Positions 35,122-45,752 of a DNA stretch of 64,000 nucleotides are shown piece after piece. Each line of letters opens with the position of its first letter. The stretch's first letter is position 1. The position numbers and the translations under genes are program-made. The notes beneath the pieces were generated by a model. It was given only the letters and a program-made list of their open reading frames with translations, did not search any database and had not been told where the DNA came from. This stretch comes from Naematelia aurantialba (lineage: Eukaryota > Basidiomycota > Tremellomycetes > Tremellales > Naemateliaceae), in NCBI GenBank assembly GCA_021527695.1, contig JAKFAO010000011.1, forward strand, positions 310,001 to 374,000, in the 5' to 3' direction.

Positions 35122-36193
35122 ATGTCCACTCTCGGTGCTTTCGCGACCTCTTGTCATCTTTCGTTGCCTACTGACAAGCAGGCTGTCTCTGCTCTTCACC
35201 CTCCTGAAAATGACTGCTCGAAGGAACACCGGCCTCCCCGTTCATTCTTGCAACTACCAGAAGAGTTGCGGACTTTGATCTTAGATTTGGTCACCTCAGA
35301 TTACAGACTGCCCAGTCGGGCAAGGCAGGCGCACTGTGCCCGAGAACTGGGGAAGCTTCGCCTCGTGTCCCGCTCTATGGACCAATACCTCTGTCAGTCC
35401 CGACCGGGAGCCTTGTGGCCAGAAGCCAAGGAGACTCTCTGCCCTTCCGCTAAGGAAGCCGCGCGGACGGCGGCCTTTATGCGGAAGGTCAGGCTACACG
35501 CGTCTGTCCTGACGATGGAAGCCAACGCCCATGGAGAAGCGGAACCTGAAAATCTGAGTTCAGTACCTGCATTTGCAGTCGGATGAATACCACTGCATCA
35601 GGGAGCTCCGCCTCCGACCCTGCGACCATCAACCGGCCCTCAGTAACGCCTTCCTAGTAGATGCTGTCCGCCAAATTGCTTCAGCCCAGACCAGCCTTGG
35701 CAGCCGCCACAGTGGGGTCCAGACGATCTGTCTGGACTTTCAGAACATCCGTGTTCTACCCGGCCGTGCCACCGAGGAGATGATGGACGATTTCTGCACC
35801 GTCATGTGGTCGATCCAGAACACATTACGGAGTATTGTGAGTCTGTTTCCGAGCCTGAGAACAGTCATCAAGCTCAATGCTGTCAATGTCCACACTGCCC
35901 GCATACATGTGGCGCCGCCTTCCTGCCCGACGGTCGTAAAGCTGTGCAGCAGTAGGTCGATAGTGGCTGTCTTCACTGCGGTCCGTGAAGAAATAGTGAA
36001 CTGGCTAGCAAGTTACGAACATGATCAGGACGCTCGTCTGACCTTGCTCCCACACGAATCGGACCGTAATTCCCTCCAGCTTTTTGAGCAAAAGAAACAA
36101 CAGAGTGTCAGGAGCTATTTAAGAAGGGTGGATAGAAGAGGACCGAGCATCTACGAATCGCTGTGCTTTAGAATCACCGTTTCAACGGCCTAA
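35122..36193 (+). pseudogene. F-box-like array member 1, frameshifted
   Basis: The first frame (ATG 35122, open from 34888) has the F-box-like motif at residues 44-60 (LPEELRTLILDLVTSD) and LRLVSRSMDQYL. It then terminates at 35586 soon after VLTMEANAHGEAEPENLSS. Homology resumes one frame over with YLHLQSDEYHCIRELRL, which aligns by eye with YVQLFSGDYHNVRRISVIL in member 3 and DYRHLKEVRAL in member 2. The switch lies at about 35563, where one base looks extra (tca-g-tac). The frame then continues to a stop at 36193 with FPSLRTVIKLNAVNVHTARI and EEIVNWLASYEHDQDARL. The total matches the ~350 codons of its neighbours. It is a pseudogene, or the shift is a sequence error; the only small intron that would fit is 16 nt, too short to be credible. 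Confidence 0.65.
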
Positions 36194-37064
36194 GTGTGGA
36201 AAGGGGAGGCGGGGTACAGCGGCCTATAAGGGCTGATCGGTACATACAAGCCTACGCCGATCCTATCATTTCTTCTTGGGATTCTCTTCTTACTGGCATG
36301 ACAGGTGCAAACGGTAGCTCTGGGATTTGGATGCACTGTTCACCAGCTGAGGGCAGACAACACAGATGAACGATATTTGTCACGAGGAACACGGCCTGGT
36401 AGAGGCGGATTTCATACGAGTATGCTAACTGTGTAATGAGCGTTTCCTCGTCGAATATCGGATGTACGGACTCCAGTTAGTGTCTTCTGGTACACCAAGT
36501 CGAGACCTGGGCCACTACAAGGCAATGGGTACCAATTGGGTAATCAGAAGCGCACGGACTATTGTCCTCCCTGGTTGTTACGAGGAATCTTCAGATCCAT
36601 ATGAATCGGGGTTCAATTTGAAGTAAAGATATAGTACTGTACGCTCCTTGGGCTAGTACGGTGTTCTCTGACGAGTGCTTCAAGCTCTTGCTGTCAAGCC
36701 TCTGGACTCTTAGACAAAAGATAGGATTGTTCTTAGAAGTCACCTCCCCAAAGGTTTCGTGTCGTGATTTAGTATGTGGAGGAACTACCTTTGAAAGTCG
36801 TGTAGGTCTGGTTTCCCAGACAACGTTCGCGGTATGTACAGTATGACGCCCATCCTCTGCTACCACAGACACCCTTGGGTCATAGGAGACCCACTACGTA
36901 TTGCGTCATGTCGCCCCGGCCGTCGAGGAACCAGAAGGTTGGACGTTGAACGGCTTCCTGTTGTAATTCTGCCTGGAAGGCGCGGTGGCAAGTCGAGTTC
37001 GCAAGAATTCGAACAAACATACTACCTGCAAGTTTCATCCGTCGCCACTATCCTCGCCGCAATC
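36194..37064. other. Intergenic region within the F-box-like array
   Basis: 871 bp with no recognisable gene, repeat or mobile element. It contains the promoter of array member 2. Confidence 0.45.
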
Positions 37065-38192
37065 ATGTCAGAATCAAAGCTCACAACGACAGATGCGACA
37101 GATGCACCTGGTTCATCCGAGTTTGTGCGCCCTACTCTGAACCATGGAAACTCCCTGCACCAGCGCCTGTGGACACTTCCAGTGGAGGTGGTAGACGAAA
37201 TTCTGACACTTGTCAGCGGTGATGACGACCTCACAGGGACCGCTCTCAGCGAATGTCGAGCTAAGAAGCTGGGAAGAATTCGCAAAACATCGACCCAATT
37301 CAACGCCTTCATAACCACCTATATGGCGGGAAGTCTCTGGTATGTATCCTTCATCGTGCGTTCACGCGGGGATTTCGCCACCCAGTGGAACAACGAGCAC
37401 TCCAAGAGGATCAGACAGTATGCTTCCGTTTTGGTCATCGATGCGCACACATGGCATTCAGAAGAGTACGAGGAGGTGGTAGTGGATATGACTACAGGCG
37501 ATTATCGCCACCTTAAAGAAGTCCGAGCCCTGCTCACGTCCATCAAACCACCCAGTAGCTGCCGGTGGATCACCGATGTCGCCACTCGGATCCAAAAGTT
37601 TCGCGCTCAACAAGAGGATTACGAGCAGGCTTACTCGAAGGTAGAAACATTTTACCTCAACTTTGAGCACTGGGAAAGGCACAACGATGCCAAACACTTG
37701 CAGATGGTGACAGCCAACATGACCGAGATCATTTCGACTTTCCGGAGCTTGAGAACCCTCGTCAAGTGCAATTTTATGGGCAAGCAGGTATATCTGACAC
37801 AGGTTAGTCCTCCGAGGTGCAGGACAGTGGTATACTTCCAGCGCGACCGGGGTCACTATTCATCACCAACACAGGCACCTGTCTCGTTGACCCAAAACGA
37901 GCTCAAAGCGTGGTTAGACCTGCATGGAACCGACGTCAATTCCAGCGTGATAATCGTACCCGACCCCACCTACAAGCGGTTCAAAGTAGAAGACTTTGAA
38001 CAGGCCAGAAATACCTGCATTGCAAGCTTCTTGAAAGACAAACAACCACACAAGAGCCATCTCCCCACAACGATCACGGAGGAGTCACTCCGGGCTAGGA
38101 TCTTGATTGAGCGTTCATTCCCAACAATCAGTTTTGATCGCAAGGAGTTCCATTGGCTTGACTGTCCTCCACGGTGCTCATGCCGGGACTAA
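37065..38192 (+). CDS. F-box-like protein, array member 2
   Basis: Intronless, 375 aa from an ATG at 37065; the frame stays open upstream to 36834. Residues 36-55 carry the F-box-like motif (WTLPVEVVDEILTLVSGDD), then GRIRKTSTQFNAFITTYM in the place of the usual LRLVSR helix. The family-specific body has RIRQYASVLVIDAHTW, MTTGDYRHLKEVRALL, VETFYLNFEHWE, FRSLRTLVKCNFMGK and NELKAWLDLHGTDVNSSVIIV. The same order of blocks (strand-like LVIDA, GDYxxLxxVxxL, SLRTLVK, E-x-x-x-WL-x-x-HG) recurs in members 1, 3 and 6. No known ligand-binding repeat follows the F-box. Function beyond possible SCF adaptor is unknown. Confidence 0.75.
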   Translation: MSESKLTTTDATDAPGSSEFVRPTLNHGNSLHQRLWTLPVEVVDEILTLVSGDDDLTGTALSECRAKKLGRIRKTSTQFNAFITTYMAGSLWYVSFIVRSRGDFATQWNNEHSKRIRQYASVLVIDAHTWHSEEYEEVVVDMTTGDYRHLKEVRALLTSIKPPSSCRWITDVATRIQKFRAQQEDYEQAYSKVETFYLNFEHWERHNDAKHLQMVTANMTEIISTFRSLRTLVKCNFMGKQVYLTQVSPPRCRTVVYFQRDRGHYSSPTQAPVSLTQNELKAWLDLHGTDVNSSVIIVPDPTYKRFKVEDFEQARNTCIASFLKDKQPHKSHLPTTITEESLRARILIERSFPTISFDRKEFHWLDCPPRCSCRD

Positions 38193-38604
38193 ACTGCAAG
38201 CTCCTGATCGACTCCCTCAAGGGAGAGGTTGAGCCAAGCGGCCCATTTTTCAAGGCAGAGGGTTGTCCTTCTAGGTACACATTTTGTTCAGGTCAAGCCC
38301 GTTTGTCTCACTAGTCTATAGGTTGAGGAATTAGCTTCTGCATGCATTTATGGTTTCGCTTATGGGATGCATCCCAGCCAGAAATTATGATGAGCTGGTG
38401 TCTGATACTCATCCATGTCACCACAGCCGCAGCATCTTTAGCTTGCTTTTAAACGCCCCCACCGTACTCTCCACAGTACCTTTTATGCAGCGGTCCTTCT
38501 TGGTGGCGACACCAGTTCTGGACATTTCCCCCTAACCCAACCGTCCTAATTTTTGCGTCTCTCTTGAGTACCGCTTGGCAGAAACACCGGCTGCTTGATT
38601 CAAC
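38193..38604. other. Intergenic region within the F-box-like array
   Basis: No gene recognised. A pyrimidine-rich leader precedes the ATG of member 3. Confidence 0.45.
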
Positions 38605-39957
38605 ATGGAAGCATGGTTTGCGGCCCAGGGCCGCAATGACGTAGCGACCTCACATGACGCTGAGGCTGGACAGGACGATTGGTACATTCCCAGTTCGAGG
38701 CACAGCACGTCTCATCAAGTAGATGGGATTCGGAGTGCCATTGAGGCTCAACCAAATCTCTGGAGCGACCCGAACAGATACGGCTTCCCATACGGTGACT
38801 GGCAGTCCGATGATTCTTGGGGCGTCCCTCAGAGTTTACCATATGGCCCCCTTTCTAGCCTCCCAAACGATTCTGATCACCGCCAAATGGATGGGGCATG
38901 GAGTGTCCCGTCGACTCAATTCGACTTCGACACCTGGAACCTTCCTGATCTCCAACACTGCGCTGAACCCCAGGTGGGCACGGCATTCAGACTTCTGGAT
39001 CTCCCGCCCGAGCTACTTTCCGAGATCCTCCATCTTGCATGCGCGAGCGACTCCAAGAACGAGGCAGAGCGGGAAATAGCTACCGGTCGCTCACTCCGCG
39101 ACCTACTGAGATGCAATCGCTACATTTGCGCCACCCTTCAGGAGTGGCTCAAGAAATATCTGTGGCCTCGATCTTATCTAAGATTTTTGAATGAAGAGGA
39201 CCGGCTGTTTTCCCAAGGGAGGCCATACGACGCAGACGCCGGTCTCAATGCTGAGACCGTCCGGAGCTGGATACGTCCCCATGTGAGACATCTGATCTTA
39301 GATAGCACCGTTGCCACAGGGTCAACACGCCGCCCGAGTGGCTCCTACGTTCAACTCTTCTCGGGGGACTACCACAACGTGCGGCGTATCTCAGTGATCC
39401 TCACCGGAAGCCGACGGATGATTCCCTGGCTGGCAAAAGTTATAGAGCAGCTGAAAAGCATTAAAGCGTGCCGACTGACGACGACAGTTTCTCTCGACTA
39501 TAGTGCCTGTCTGGGCTTCCTGACTAGTCCGCACCTCGGGACTCTGCTGGACGGATTATTTGCGACGATGCCCTCGCTGAGAGCGGTCGTCAAAGAGAGG
39601 TTCCCCTCCGATCAGTCTTGGAAGACTCGATTCGAACATGCGGATGTATGCACGATTGTCAGATTATCTCGAGTCATTGGGCGAAGGTCGAGAAAACGGC
39701 CAGTGACTACCGCGAACCAGGAGATTACGACTTGGCTGACAGATCATGGACACGAACCATTTTCTGCGCTTGTGATCTATCCTGAGTTCGGCTCAGAGAA
39801 TTTCAACATGGATGCATACAAGCGCGCCAAGGATCTGATCGTCCGTTCCTACCTCCGAGAACACCCAGGCAGCAATGTCGACAACAGAATTATATTCGCC
39901 AGCCGGAACGAGCCGACGGAGTCCGCCATCAGTAGATGCAGCGACAAGAACAGTTGA
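38605..39957 (+). CDS. F-box-like protein, array member 3, with Trp-rich N-terminal extension
   Basis: Intronless, 450 aa, the longest array member. It differs by a 120-residue N-terminal extension with regularly spaced Trp and acidic residues (DDWYIPSS, NLWSDPNRYG, YGDWQSDDSWGVPQ, DGAWSVPS, DTWNLPDL), a low-complexity tract not seen in its neighbours. The F-box-like motif is at residues 131-150 (LDLPPELLSEILHLACASD), followed by LLRCNRYICATLQEWLKKYL. The body keeps the family blocks VRHLILDSTV, SYVQLFSGDYHNVRRISVIL, MPSLRAVVKERF, EITTWLTDHGHEPFSALVIY and YLREHPG. Possible SCF-type adaptor by motif only. Confidence 0.75.
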   Translation: MEAWFAAQGRNDVATSHDAEAGQDDWYIPSSRHSTSHQVDGIRSAIEAQPNLWSDPNRYGFPYGDWQSDDSWGVPQSLPYGPLSSLPNDSDHRQMDGAWSVPSTQFDFDTWNLPDLQHCAEPQVGTAFRLLDLPPELLSEILHLACASDSKNEAEREIATGRSLRDLLRCNRYICATLQEWLKKYLWPRSYLRFLNEEDRLFSQGRPYDADAGLNAETVRSWIRPHVRHLILDSTVATGSTRRPSGSYVQLFSGDYHNVRRISVILTGSRRMIPWLAKVIEQLKSIKACRLTTTVSLDYSACLGFLTSPHLGTLLDGLFATMPSLRAVVKERFPSDQSWKTRFEHADVCTIVRLSRVIGRRSRKRPVTTANQEITTWLTDHGHEPFSALVIYPEFGSENFNMDAYKRAKDLIVRSYLREHPGSNVDNRIIFASRNEPTESAISRCSDKNS

Positions 39958-40952
39958 CACTCGTTTTTGGGTAAGGGAGAGGTGACAGCGATAAGTTTTC
40001 ATGCGGAACGACGCTCAACGTACGTGACGCCACCTCGCTGTCCGACACGAAGGCTGTGCACGGACCCGAACTCTGCCCACTATTTGCCCACTATCTCCTT
40101 TCGACGAGGATCTGGTGCAGTGCATTGAGAGAGCATGCCGGTCTTCGTCATCGTTCAGCCAGATTTTAACCGTCCCTGCCCTCAACATGCATTTCGACCC
40201 TCCCTCAGGTTGTCCTCCGTCCACAGCACAATTTCCCTCTTCCTCTTCGCTTTCCTTTCTGTCGTGGCGTGTATGCCTCCGTTCAATTATATATCCCGGT
40301 ACTCTACTTTGGCTTTCTCTCGAGGAATGTATCCTGGTTACTCTCTGTCTCTCTCTCTATTGTCTAAGTGGACTCCTCGAGTCCCCGAAGCTCCAGTCTC
40401 GTCCTGTGCCCCCAGACACAGCAGTGTAGTCGTCCATACCTATCTCAAATTTTCCCCACCCGGATCCGCGACGCTTGTTCATGTCAGTCATACTTCTAAT
40501 GGCTTGCACAGAACCAGCAACCTATTTCTGAGTATCTGACGAGGCGCCTAAACTTAATCGTATCGCCCCCGAAATCCTAGAATATTGAAGGTGAATCGCC
40601 ACTAGCAGCGGACGCAGGAAACGTACAGTCAACAAGCTGCCTGCCATTTCGAATCTCGCTTGACTTGGGAAGAAAGGTGGGACTTTGCCGCTGAGTAATG
40701 CGAAGTCTCGGCCGCGCTTTTAGAGCCGGTCTTGGAAGACGTGTAGTGCTTGCGTCATGGAGTACAAAGCACTCTCGTTCCCACCGCTTTCCTTGTAGGT
40801 GGAACCATGATGCGACCGAGGTCTCCGAAGGCTTGGTGGATACTATAAATATCACTTCAGCGGGGAGGACATCAGACTATACTACTCCGTTACATTGAAG
40901 ACCCCATCAAGAGCCGCCCAAGGATAGCTCGCAATCTAGCTCATCTGCCCCA
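39958..40952. other. Intergenic region within the F-box-like array
   Basis: The largest gap in the array at 995 bp. It contains a TATAAAT element at 40844-40850 before member 4. No gene or RNA recognised. Confidence 0.45.
40844..40850 (+). promoter_or_regulatory. Candidate TATA box of F-box-like array member 4
   Basis: TATAAAT lies about 105 bp upstream of the ATG at 40953 and 136 bp upstream of the alternative at 40986. Confidence 0.4.
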
Positions 40953-42149
40953 GTGATTATGAATTTGCTCAACACCGTCGCACATATGTCTGGCGCATCT
41001 GCCTCATCTGCTTCCACCTCCGTCCCCTTAGTTGAGCAGCCTGACCACCCTTTCAGACGTTTGCCAGTGGAAATCCATGCATTGATCTTCAAAGAGGCAT
41101 TGAATATCAATCCAGCGGACCCCGAAGTGATGCCTCAGGAAGAGATCTCCGAGTTCAACAAGTCTTTCTGGGAGTCAAACCGTGAATCTTTCAAGCTCTG
41201 CAGGGAATGGGAGAGCAGGAAACGCGCTGAAGCAGAATCCATCGAGCCGCAGCCATTCTTGGAGACTTCGGCGCAGGAACTTGCCAACTTCCGCTTGATT
41301 TCCAAAAAAACAGCCTTTACCATCCTGGAATTTCCAAAGTTGCGGACCAAGTATTGTCCCCGGTACACCCTGACATGGCGTCCGCGTCCTAATCACCATC
41401 CAACTGAATTGTTTGACACGGAGAGTCGGCGCTTCGCCAAGGCTCTGCATTTTGACGCAAGTTGTTCTAAAGGTGAAAGCCATGTGTTTCCTCTCAACTA
41501 CAAGGATGGTGATTTCGCAAACGTCACATCCATGACATTCAGATTTTCCAATCGAAAAGCTAGTTACGGCTTCTTGAAAGGCCCATGCACTGAGCTGTTG
41601 CACTTGCTTCATGGTAAGGCAAACATCACGAAGGCATTTATCGATATGCAGGACTTTCAAGGCTCGTCTTCCGCAATCACCGAGTTAAAACAGGCTATAT
41701 CCATTGTTTTGGGTGCCTGCAGCAGTCTGAAAGCGGTGGGACTTTGCGATTCCACCGTTTGGGCAGATGATCTGTTCTCGGAAATTCCACTACGCTTGTC
41801 CATCACAAGGGTCTATACCAACGACGAGGTTAATGATATCAGGAGAACCATCCGACAATGGGAATCGTATCGTCAAGGCAGACAGGGAAGCGGCACAGTA
41901 ATGATAGCTCTCCATCCTCGACTGTCGGACGACAAGTGGTGTAGGCAGCTTAGGACATTCGCAGATGAGACAAGAGGAGGAGACTCCTTCAGTGAGAAGC
42001 TTGGTCGTGCCGTGTACGTAGCAGGCAAACAAGGGCTGTACGTACAGCGTTCGCACGCTTTCTTTGCAGATGCCTCTCGTTCCACAATCTTCCCTAAGGA
42101 GGCAGTGTCAACAGCTCGCAGGTCCGCTCGACTCAGGAAAGGCCCGTAA
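40953..42149 (+). CDS. F-box-like protein, array member 4
   Basis: Intronless, 398 aa from 40953; an ATG at 40986 would give 387 aa. The F-box-like motif is at residues 35-54 (FRRLPVEIHALIFKEALNI), then after a charged insert ELANFRLISKKTAFTILEF. The body has RRFAKALHFDASC, KDGDFANVTSMTFRF, GFLKGPCTELLHLLHGK, CSSLKAVGL and EIPLRLSITRV. The FLxGPCTxL and SSLxxVGL blocks are shared specifically with member 5, so these two adjacent genes are the closest pair by eye, probably a recent tandem duplication. The C-terminus is basic (TARRSARLRKGP), which could be a nuclear signal. Role unknown beyond the F-box-like motif. Confidence 0.75.
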   Translation: MIMNLLNTVAHMSGASASSASTSVPLVEQPDHPFRRLPVEIHALIFKEALNINPADPEVMPQEEISEFNKSFWESNRESFKLCREWESRKRAEAESIEPQPFLETSAQELANFRLISKKTAFTILEFPKLRTKYCPRYTLTWRPRPNHHPTELFDTESRRFAKALHFDASCSKGESHVFPLNYKDGDFANVTSMTFRFSNRKASYGFLKGPCTELLHLLHGKANITKAFIDMQDFQGSSSAITELKQAISIVLGACSSLKAVGLCDSTVWADDLFSEIPLRLSITRVYTNDEVNDIRRTIRQWESYRQGRQGSGTVMIALHPRLSDDKWCRQLRTFADETRGGDSFSEKLGRAVYVAGKQGLYVQRSHAFFADASRSTIFPKEAVSTARRSARLRKGP

Positions 42150-42831
42150 GTGTCGTCAAATTCAGTCAATTACATGTGGGGGATCCCCGAGCGTCACAAC
42201 ATGGGTTTGAGGGTCGGCTGTCCGAAATCGTCCCCGGTCCGTGCGTGACTTGGTAACGCATTGTTCCTTTATTGAGCTGCAATTTGTATGGGTCATGGGA
42301 GCATGTAGAGTCCTAAAACAATGGCCGATGCTCGACCTAACAAGGGCTTCAGATTGTCCGTGAGCTCACACGTCTAGCTTTCTCCAGTATTGACAAGTGA
42401 GCTCCTGTAAGTTTCAGTTGAATGCACTATACATCTCAGCATGGGCGAACCTCCTCATCAGTTGGCTGGGTTTACCGACAAGTAACTCTGTGCACCCCTC
42501 AGGGTCTTCTCAGTACAACTCTTTAGTGCGCACATTTACATCCCACCTCGGCCTTGTTCTGGATGTCCTTTCACGGTGGGGCAAGACGATGGAGTAGCAC
42601 GAATGAGCCGAATTTCTCCACAAGAAGTTGCAGTCTGTCGCCTTCCGCCGAAAGAAAGTCTGTGGAGCATCTCCGAGTGAAGGTTCTCATGTCCAATCTG
42701 GAACAGACCAGAAGGCCTCACGAAGGCTTCGGGGATGGGTCGCAAGTACAAATTACAACTGTCATTCCTCTTCCTGCTCCCTGTTCGCCACCGCTGAAAT
42801 TCGCCACCCACTGAGTACTCGCCTACTCACC
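42150..42831. other. Intergenic region within the F-box-like array
   Basis: 682 bp with no recognised gene or repeat. Confidence 0.45.
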
Positions 42832-43972
42832 ATGTCAGAAGCAACAAAGCAATCAGAAAATGTCAGTACCTGTGATTACAGTTTTGAAATGACATTTAAC
42901 GACAGCGCAGGAATACCCTTTGCCAGTAGAGTTGTTGGAGTGGTGCTTGTCTTTTGCTTCCAATCAATTTGCTGAAGAAACCGCATCAGATCTGCCTTGC
43001 CCAGATTGGTATGGTCAACGTGTGGCGTCCCAAGAGTTTCGGCCGTTCAGTGAAATTCGCAGCTCCCAGCTAGCCAGCTATCGAAAGGTCTCTAAAGTCA
43101 TGAGCCAAATCGTGGCCGATCCCCTTCGTGGGCAGTATACTCCCGTCTATGTTTACACGTGCCGCACGCGTCCGAACTACCGCGCGTCTGCCGCAGGGCT
43201 CGAAGACTTCGACAAACAGACCCGAAACCGTGCAGAGTCTTTGATCATTGATTGCAGACGCTCGAGCAAAAAGCCACCTTTCAAGTGGTCCAATGACCTG
43301 GGCACGCAAGGTCTGAGCAGAATCAAGAGAGTATATGTGCTCCCCGTCAAGACCGATGGTTCCTGTTCCTTCCTCGAGGGACCTTGCACCGACCTCATGA
43401 GGTCCATGGCGAAGACAACGAGCACCGCGGGCAATGGGAAGTTTCCTGCCGTCTATATTAGTCTCTTGAACTGGGGAGAGCCCAACAAACGATCCTGGGC
43501 TCCACAGTACGCTAAGCTGACCTCGGCTCTGTCGGAATTCTTCAGCGCCTGCACTGGTTTGACGGAAGTTGGATTGTCACACTTTCCTAACGGTGCCATA
43601 CAGTTGATGTCTGCAATCCCTCGTGGAGTTTCCATCAGGCGGCTGGTTGATGAGAGTGTTGGGGGTGGCCGTATGGGAGCCATGCACAGGGCATTGGAGT
43701 ATTGGGACGAAACCCGTGCTGATGACGTGGAAGGAGAACTCATATTCGAGGTCCCGTCAGCAGTCCAACAAAAGGTAAGTATTTTTTTACACAACATGGA
43801 AACTCACTCTCCTCAATACGTTGGGGCATTTCGCGACCCGGCGCGCGCTACAGTACAAGACGCAATCCCCTTTTTCTCAGACGCCCCATCGTCCGCTCCT
43901 CACACCACGGTGCCACCGAGTCGCCCGACTCGCACATCACCGCGTTCCGGGGCGGGCAGGACTGGAGAGTGA
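42832..43972 (+). CDS. F-box-like protein, array member 5 (two exons)
   Basis: Exon 1 (42832-42861) encodes ten residues. A 49-nt intron with gtcagt donor and gcgcag acceptor brings EYPLPVELLEWCLSFASNQF into frame, so the F-box-like motif starts at residue 14. The product is 363 aa. Without the intron the first frame ends soon after, giving a false impression of a frameshift. The body has SSQLASYRKVSKVMSQIV, RAESLIIDCRR, SRIKRVYVLPV, SFLEGPCTDLMRSM, CTGLTEVGL and IPRGVSIRRLVDES, matching member 4. A strong donor-like gtaagt at 43774 with an acceptor-like ctacag downstream could give an alternative C-terminus. However, the unspliced frame keeps the YVG...IPFFSDA homology to member 4, so it is read through here. 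Confidence 0.75.
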
Positions 43973-44693
43973 CATCGATGCAGTTGGGGACAGCGGTCAT
44001 TGTCTGATACACAAAAAATGGATCTAGTCTGTTAGTGATGAGGTCAATGTTGAACAAAGATCAATATCCGTGTGTGCTTTATCACGAGGCGTACCAATCA
44101 TGTCCCATCACGAGGGATATCGAGATGCCCTCCGGTGAAGAGTGCAGGGCCTCATTCAGACCGCCCACACCCTCACACATCAGCTTTCTCACACACTCCC
44201 CTAATCAGGCCTAAGTGTGCAATGGTTCCGTCACAAGATTCTCCTTTTTATCATTTGGTGGAAGGATAGCTGTCTTCGTGCAAGGGGCTAGATCGGTGGC
44301 CAGCCGTCCAAAATCATACATGGCCCCACGGCGCCTCAAATCGGTCAAATGATATCATTGGTGGGTTTTTTCTACAAGGCTTCCATACGTGGACGTGGAG
44401 TCCACTTCCTCTCCTCCCCGCCTTCCCGCGGACACCAAAGCGGGATGCCTGCCTCCACCAGTTAAGATGTCTGCATCACCATGATAGGAAGGCGCTCCAC
44501 CAGCAGAGAAGCACCGGCGTTACAACAATGGCCAGCTCACAGAGAATCCTTTCAAAGGCTGGAGTACAATAGAAGGCGTTTTGGGGCCGCCATATATTGC
44601 CGTCTCAACAGCGTCTCATCGGTTCGTATGTAGGACACTTAGAAAGCGAGCAGTTTTTGCACTCGTAAAGCTAGCTGACTGACTATCAAGAAG
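43973..44693. other. Intergenic region within the F-box-like array
   Basis: 721 bp with no recognised gene or repeat. Confidence 0.45.
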
Positions 44694-45752
44694 ATGAGCA
44701 CCGATACCGATGCCTCGGAAGCGAAGACTTCAATTGTCTCCGTGTTCCCCCATGAACTAATCGCAGAGGTCATTCGTCACGACACAGACCATCCATCACT
44801 GCTTGGTAAGACGGCAACGATGCGAAGGCTTTCGGAGTTGCGAACCATTTGCAAAACGTTTAATGTTGTGGTCACAGAGTCATTTGGGGGAGCTCTAAGC
44901 CCTTTCGCATGGGTCTCGCTCCGAAGCATCGATCCAACTACGCCAGTGACTGTTGTTGAGGAGCGGCGATGGCGTCGCGCTACCAGTTTGATCATTGATG
45001 CTACGTTTGACCAACCTAAACCACGGGGTCAACGTCCGAAAAGCTACATGGATAATTTCGACTTGACCCGTCTTCCTCCAAGCGCATGTCCTGCCAGGTT
45101 CACAGAGATGTATATTCTACTTTCAGACACCCGAAGTCTGGAAGTACTGGAGAAGTGGACCAAAGAGGAGAAGGGCTTCCCGAAGCTCGAGAGATCTTAC
45201 TTTGACTTTCGTTTCTGGAAGGAAGGGGGAGGACTACCGCTCATGAGGGAAACCGGCCAACGTTTGAAGAGTTTCTGGCAACTTTCGTCGAGCCTTGAAG
45301 AAGTCGGTATATGCAATCTGAGCGATGAGAGAGTATTCCATCTCCGCGATACAGCGCCCTCCGGGGTCCGCTACGTGACCACACTAAAACCTTACCCAAG
45401 AATCTCCTGGGGACCTAGTGCACAACTCCGACAATGGTTACAAACCTACGGAAGGGATCAGCAGTCAGCGTACACGATTGTCCTGGATGTCTCAAAATAT
45501 CACATGGAGTGGCAACGAGTGTCAGACGACATGACTCAGAGCATGACTACCTTTTGCCAGCGTGAGAACGTCCCCTCAACCAAGGAAAACGGAGAACCGA
45601 GATTTCAGTGCGTGAGCCACTGGCGGCGTTTTGAAGACTACCCTCAATTCATTGATAGATTTGAGGAGAGGGCGGCAAAGGAGAAAGGGAAGGGGAAAGG
45701 TAATGGTAAAGGGGAGGGGGAATTGACAAGCCAGCCTGGTAGTAGTACCTAG
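44694..45752 (+). CDS. F-box-like protein, array member 6
   Basis: Intronless, 352 aa. The F-box-like motif is at residues 16-35 (VSVFPHELIAEVIRHDTDH), with ELRTICKTFNVVVTESF as the second helix pair. The body carries WRRATSLIIDATF, ARFTEMYILLSD, SSSLEEVGICNL, APSGVRYVTTL and QLRQWLQTYGRDQQSAYTIVL, the family blocks in the usual order. The C-terminus is a low-complexity KGKGKGNGKGEG stretch. Function unknown; SCF-adaptor role is inference. Confidence 0.75.
   Translation: MSTDTDASEAKTSIVSVFPHELIAEVIRHDTDHPSLLGKTATMRRLSELRTICKTFNVVVTESFGGALSPFAWVSLRSIDPTTPVTVVEERRWRRATSLIIDATFDQPKPRGQRPKSYMDNFDLTRLPPSACPARFTEMYILLSDTRSLEVLEKWTKEEKGFPKLERSYFDFRFWKEGGGLPLMRETGQRLKSFWQLSSSLEEVGICNLSDERVFHLRDTAPSGVRYVTTLKPYPRISWGPSAQLRQWLQTYGRDQQSAYTIVLDVSKYHMEWQRVSDDMTQSMTTFCQRENVPSTKENGEPRFQCVSHWRRFEDYPQFIDRFEERAAKEKGKGKGNGKGEGELTSQPGSST

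Noticed and set aside
42832..42975. Apparent frameshift at the F-box of array member 5
   Set aside because: A canonical 49-nt intron (42862-42910) restores the frame and yields the expected motif, so the gene is treated as intact.
43774..43860. Intron in the 3' part of array member 5 (gtaagt ... ctacag)
   Set aside because: Reading through keeps similarity to array member 4 (YVG, FFSDA), so splicing is not needed, though it cannot be excluded.
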